Positions 61,426 to 64,000 of a stretch of 64,000 nucleotides of DNA are shown one piece after another. The stretch's first letter is position 1. Every line of letters begins with the position of its first letter. The stretch comes from Gordonibacter faecis (GTDB taxonomy: Bacteria; Actinomycetota; Coriobacteriia; Coriobacteriales; Eggerthellaceae): positions 248,001 to 312,000 of the forward strand of contig NZ_JASJEU010000003.1 of NCBI RefSeq assembly GCF_030077735.1, in the 5' to 3' direction. The position numbers and the translations under genes were made by a program. The notes under the pieces were generated by a model. That model had not been told where the DNA came from. It was given only the letters and a program-made list of their open reading frames with translations, and searched no databases.

Positions 61426-61445
61426 CGCATTTCGTATGAAGTTGT

Positions 61446-61481
61446 TGGGGGTTAGTATACCCCTTAACCCCCACCACGCAA
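61446..61481 (-). promoter_or_regulatory. ilv promoter with inverted-repeat operator
   Basis: TTGCGT (61476-61481), 16 bp and TATACT (61454-61459) on the minus strand precede the leader. TGGGGGTTA (61446-61454) and TAACCCCCA (61465-61473) form a 9-bp inverted repeat across the -10, a likely repressor site. Confidence 0.5.
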
Positions 61482-61632
61482 CAAAAAGTTTGACAATCAA
61501 ACTACCCCGCGCGAAATTCACACGAAAGGAGTTCGCTTTCGTGAAAAGCAGTACCGTAACAAACGACGGCCGCCCTCTCCGTGTGGGCTGATATGGTATG
61601 ATCGTATTGTTGCTACGTGAAAGGGTGTGCAG

Positions 61633-61920
61633 ATGCTTGACATACCTACTATTACCAAGAATGTAAGCGAAACGGTGCGCGATTATCCTGTGAGGAAGAT
61701 TGACCTCTTTGGCTCGTATGCGCGCAACGACCAAACCGACGCGAGCGACGTTGACCTGCTGGTAGAGTTCACTTCACTTGCGGTTTCGCTTCTTACGATT
61801 TCCTCTCTTCGTATGCAGCTCGAAGAGAAACTTGGCGTGCCAGTTGATCTTCTGCATGCACCACTTCCCGAGGATTCCTTCCTTGAAATAGGCGAAACGG
61901 TCACGCTCTATGAACGGTAA
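61633..61920 (+). CDS. mntA: MntA-type nucleotidyltransferase antitoxin
   Basis: A 95-residue minimal nucleotidyltransferase with the motif GSYARNDQTDASDVDLLVEF (GSx10DxD). MntA enzymes adenylylate a tyrosine of the HepT toxin. ATG 61633 was chosen over GTG 61627. It overlaps hepT by 11 nt, the typical operon of this toxin-antitoxin type, and is divergent from the ilv leader. Confidence 0.92.
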   Translation: MLDIPTITKNVSETVRDYPVRKIDLFGSYARNDQTDASDVDLLVEFTSLAVSLLTISSLRMQLEEKLGVPVDLLHAPLPEDSFLEIGETVTLYER

Positions 61921-62242
61921 AAACGAGCAGGTCCTTCAAAAGATGCTGAGCGAAATTGCCATCGCATCCAGCCTGATGGATGGCATCGATTTGGATTCTT
62001 TTCTCGCTGATGAAATGCGTAAACGCGCGGTCTGCATGACCGTTATTAATATTGGTGAACTGGTTAAGAACCTCGACAACGATTTTCGCGCCAAGAATGC
62101 GCACGTACCTTGGAAAGCAATCGCAGGGTTCAGGGATGTTGCCGCGCATAAGTATCAGACGTTGCGCATGGAGGATGTGTACGCAACGGTGTCGGACGAT
62201 TTTCCTGCACTGAAAGAGATGCTTGAAAAGATTATTACTTAG
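61910..62242 (+). CDS. hepT: HepT-type HEPN toxin
   Basis: A 110-residue helical HEPN protein (MRKRAVCMTVINIGELVKNL). The nuclease motif is RDVAAHKYQTL, the Rx4HxY pattern in which the Tyr is the adenylylation site. It is expected to cleave RNA unless modified by MntA. A terminator follows 24 nt after the stop. Confidence 0.93.
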   Translation: MNGKNEQVLQKMLSEIAIASSLMDGIDLDSFLADEMRKRAVCMTVINIGELVKNLDNDFRAKNAHVPWKAIAGFRDVAAHKYQTLRMEDVYATVSDDFPALKEMLEKIIT

Positions 62243-62265
62243 CAGATAGATTACTCAGAGAATAC

Positions 62266-62306
62266 GAAGGGGGGCGATGCGTGAACGTCGTCCCCCTTCT
62301 TTTCTT
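62266..62306 (+). terminator. Terminator after hepT
   Basis: GAAGGGGGGCGA pairs with TCGTCCCCCTTC, followed by TTTTC, 7 nt before the convergent serC stop. Confidence 0.82.
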
Positions 62307-62313
62307 ATGGTAA

Positions 62314-63396
62314 TTACTTATGCACCTGTTCGAACTTGTCCATGAACTGTACGAGGGCTTCTACTCCTGCTTTGGGCATGGCGTTGTAGATGCTGGCTCG
62401 CATGCCTCCTACGCTGCGGTGGCCTTTGAGGTTCTCTAGGCCGGCGGCTTTGGCTTCAGCTACGAAGGCGGCGTCGAGGTCGGCGTCGCCCGTGACGAAC
62501 GGAACGTTCATGAGGGAGCGGTCCTCTTTGCGCACCGTGCCGCTGAAGAGGGTGCTCTGGTCGAGGAAGTCGTAGAGCAGCGCGGCTTTCTCCTGGTTGC
62601 GCGCTTGCATGGCCTCAAGGCCGCCCTGGGCTTTCAGCCACTTGAACACCTTGCCGCAGATATAGATGCCGTAGGCGGGCGGCGTGTTGTAGAGTGAATC
62701 GGCGTCGGCCTGCGTCTTCCATTTCAGCATGGTGGGCGTACCTTCCAGCACGTCGTCCGTGATGAGGTCCTCGCGGATGATGGCGATGACCACGCCAGCG
62801 GGACCAATATTTTTCTGCGCGCCGCCGTACATGACGCCGTATTTGGTGATGTCAACCGGCTCGGAAAGGAAGCACGACGACACGTCGGCCACGAGGTCCT
62901 TGCCCTTGGTGTTCGGCAGTGTGTGAAACTTCGTGCCGTAGATGGTGTTATTTTCGCAAATGTAAACGTAGTCGGCGTCGGGCGACACGTCCAGGTCAGA
63001 GCAGTCGGGAATGTAGGAGAACGTCTCGTCCTCGCTGCTGGCGATGGCGCGGGCGTCGCCGTAGATCTTGGCCTCCTTGAAGGCCTTCTTCGCCCACGAA
63101 CCCGTGATGAGGTAGTCAGCCACGCGGTTCTTCATGAGGTTCATCGGCACGGCGGCGAACTGCTGCGAGGCACCACCTTGCAAGAACAGCACCTTATAGT
63201 TGTCGGGGATACCCACGAGTTCACGCAGGTCAGCCTCAGCGTTCTGGATAATCTCGCCGAACGCCTTGGAGCGGTGGCTCATCTCCATGACGGACATGCC
63301 CGTACCCGCGTAGTCGAGCATTTCGGACGCGGCCTCAGCCAGCACCTCCTCGGGCAAGACGGCGGGACCTGCTGAAAAGTTGTACACCCTGGCCAT
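62314..63396 (-). CDS. serC: Phosphoserine aminotransferase
   Basis: A 360-residue PLP enzyme starting MARVYNFSAGPAVLPEEVLA. It has MSHRSKAFGEIIQNAEADLR, FLQGGASQQFAAVPMN, the Schiff-base lysine in MYGGAQKNIGPAGVVI and KGHRSVGGMRASIYNAM at the C-terminus. It makes phosphoserine from 3-phosphohydroxypyruvate, following SerA. It is monocistronic and convergent with hepT. Confidence 0.95.
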   Translation of the reverse strand: MARVYNFSAGPAVLPEEVLAEAASEMLDYAGTGMSVMEMSHRSKAFGEIIQNAEADLRELVGIPDNYKVLFLQGGASQQFAAVPMNLMKNRVADYLITGSWAKKAFKEAKIYGDARAIASSEDETFSYIPDCSDLDVSPDADYVYICENNTIYGTKFHTLPNTKGKDLVADVSSCFLSEPVDITKYGVMYGGAQKNIGPAGVVIAIIREDLITDDVLEGTPTMLKWKTQADADSLYNTPPAYGIYICGKVFKWLKAQGGLEAMQARNQEKAALLYDFLDQSTLFSGTVRKEDRSLMNVPFVTGDADLDAAFVAEAKAAGLENLKGHRSVGGMRASIYNAMPKAGVEALVQFMDKFEQVHK

Positions 63397-63737
63397 GCGC
63401 GCTCCTTCTTCTCGTGCGGTGCCCCGCGTGCCCGGCGCGCGCCACCAAGGGTGCGCGGTCGTCGGCTGTTGAGGCTGTTCGTGGGACGCATTGTACTATG
63501 CGCGCAGCCCTCCTGCGCGGCGGCGCGTAAAAAGATCAGCGGACGGCCCGAAGATGACGGCCCGTCGTCGCGCGTGTCGTTTCGCTGACTAGTCGGACAT
63601 GCCCGGGAAACGGTTAGCCCCGCTCCGATGGGGCGCGCCTCGCCAACGCATACACTCCCATCTCGCACCCCATAAACCACCGCGCCGCGCGAACTCCCGC
63701 GACGCGCCACCCATCACAGCGAGAAAGGAGGCGGGGC

Positions 63738-64000
63738 GTGACCTACCGAGGGCTTCCCTACTTTGTGGCCCAGCGCGCCAATTCCGGCAGCCGCCACGAC
63801 CCGTACGCCTCCGAGCGCCACGTACTGCCCGACCGTGTAGGCGGCGTGCGCTACTCAGCCGAGCCGCACTCCCCCCGCAGGCGTGTGGCACCCTACCCCA
63901 CGAGTGGCACTGTGGCCCCTGCGCATGCTCATGACGTTCCCTCCCCTGATGACACGCCCACCCTCTCCGAGGTCGAGCCGCTGCGCATCCTGGTGGCAGT
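63738..64000 (+). CDS. Hypothetical protein (partial, runs off right edge)
   Basis: An open frame starting at GTG 63738 with AAGGAGG 8 nt upstream continues past base 64000. The visible 87 residues begin MTYRGLPYFVAQRANSGSRH and are rich in Arg, His, Pro and Ser, with no signal peptide or hydrophobic helix. I recognise no family. It is divergent from serC across a 341-nt gap with GC-rich hairpins near 63500-63590 and no other gene. Confidence 0.55.
   Translation, partial: MTYRGLPYFVAQRANSGSRHDPYASERHVLPDRVGGVRYSAEPHSPRRRVAPYPTSGTVAPAHAHDVPSPDDTPTLSEVEPLRILVA

Overview
The window is high-GC DNA from an anaerobic gut actinobacterium, most likely family Eggerthellaceae (Eggerthella, Adlercreutzia, Gordonibacter or Slackia type). 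The assignment rests on gene content: several molybdopterin oxidoreductases with ferredoxin-like partners, a LuxR regulator fused to a multi-span membrane domain, crotonase/CoA-transferase/FixABCX carboxylic-acid metabolism, and BspA-type surface proteins. No rRNA, tRNA or CRISPR array was seen.

Left edge (1-3.7 kb): two lower-GC secreted surface-protein genes. The larger one, a leucine-rich-repeat protein, has its signal peptide split from the body by an 11-G tract and is out of frame as sequenced, which looks like a phase-variation switch. 3.9-8.4 kb: a three-subunit molybdoenzyme operon (catalytic A, Fe-S B, membrane NrfD-like C). 8.5-16.6 kb: a probable integrative element bounded by a 13-bp direct repeat and ending in a tyrosine integrase. 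It carries an XRE regulator, an AT-rich divergent APH(3')-like gene, a coiled-coil membrane protein, an LPQTG-anchored LRR protein, a Tat lipoprotein and small unknown genes.

17-26.7 kb: PucR, HxlR and TetR regulators with OsmC, split-barrel flavoprotein, flavodoxin-ferredoxin and ferredoxin-nitroreductase genes, then an acyl-CoA ligase, an XRE-cupin regulator and a Bcr/CflA-type MFS pump. 26.7-42.3 kb is the metabolic centrepiece: fixABCX, caiD, a HigBA pair, an MFS carrier, a MaoC-like protein, and caiC, caiB, caiA plus an MFS carrier, with a membrane LuxR regulator. This resembles the E. coli carnitine/crotonobetaine locus but has no BCCT antiporter (CaiT) and no CaiE. A spaced motif is shared by the upstream regions of fixA and of the cai operon.

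42.3-64 kb: a DUF1269 protein, an aldehyde dehydrogenase, leuA, a VOC protein, a pyrogallol-phloroglucinol transhydroxylase-like pair with a TetR regulator, serA, a HipA-like kinase, the ilvD-ilvB-ilvN-ilvC cluster behind a T-box-like leader and terminator, an MntA/HepT toxin-antitoxin pair and serC. Branched-chain and serine biosynthesis genes nearly all lie on the minus strand.

Repeats are prominent between genes. The most striking is a roughly 150-bp structured element in three copies, each on the same strand and ending 35-40 nt before a start codon (dmsC-like, first acyl-CoA ligase, maoC). Its stems change sequence but keep pairing, so it is either an undescribed cis-regulatory RNA or a clade-specific REP-like element.
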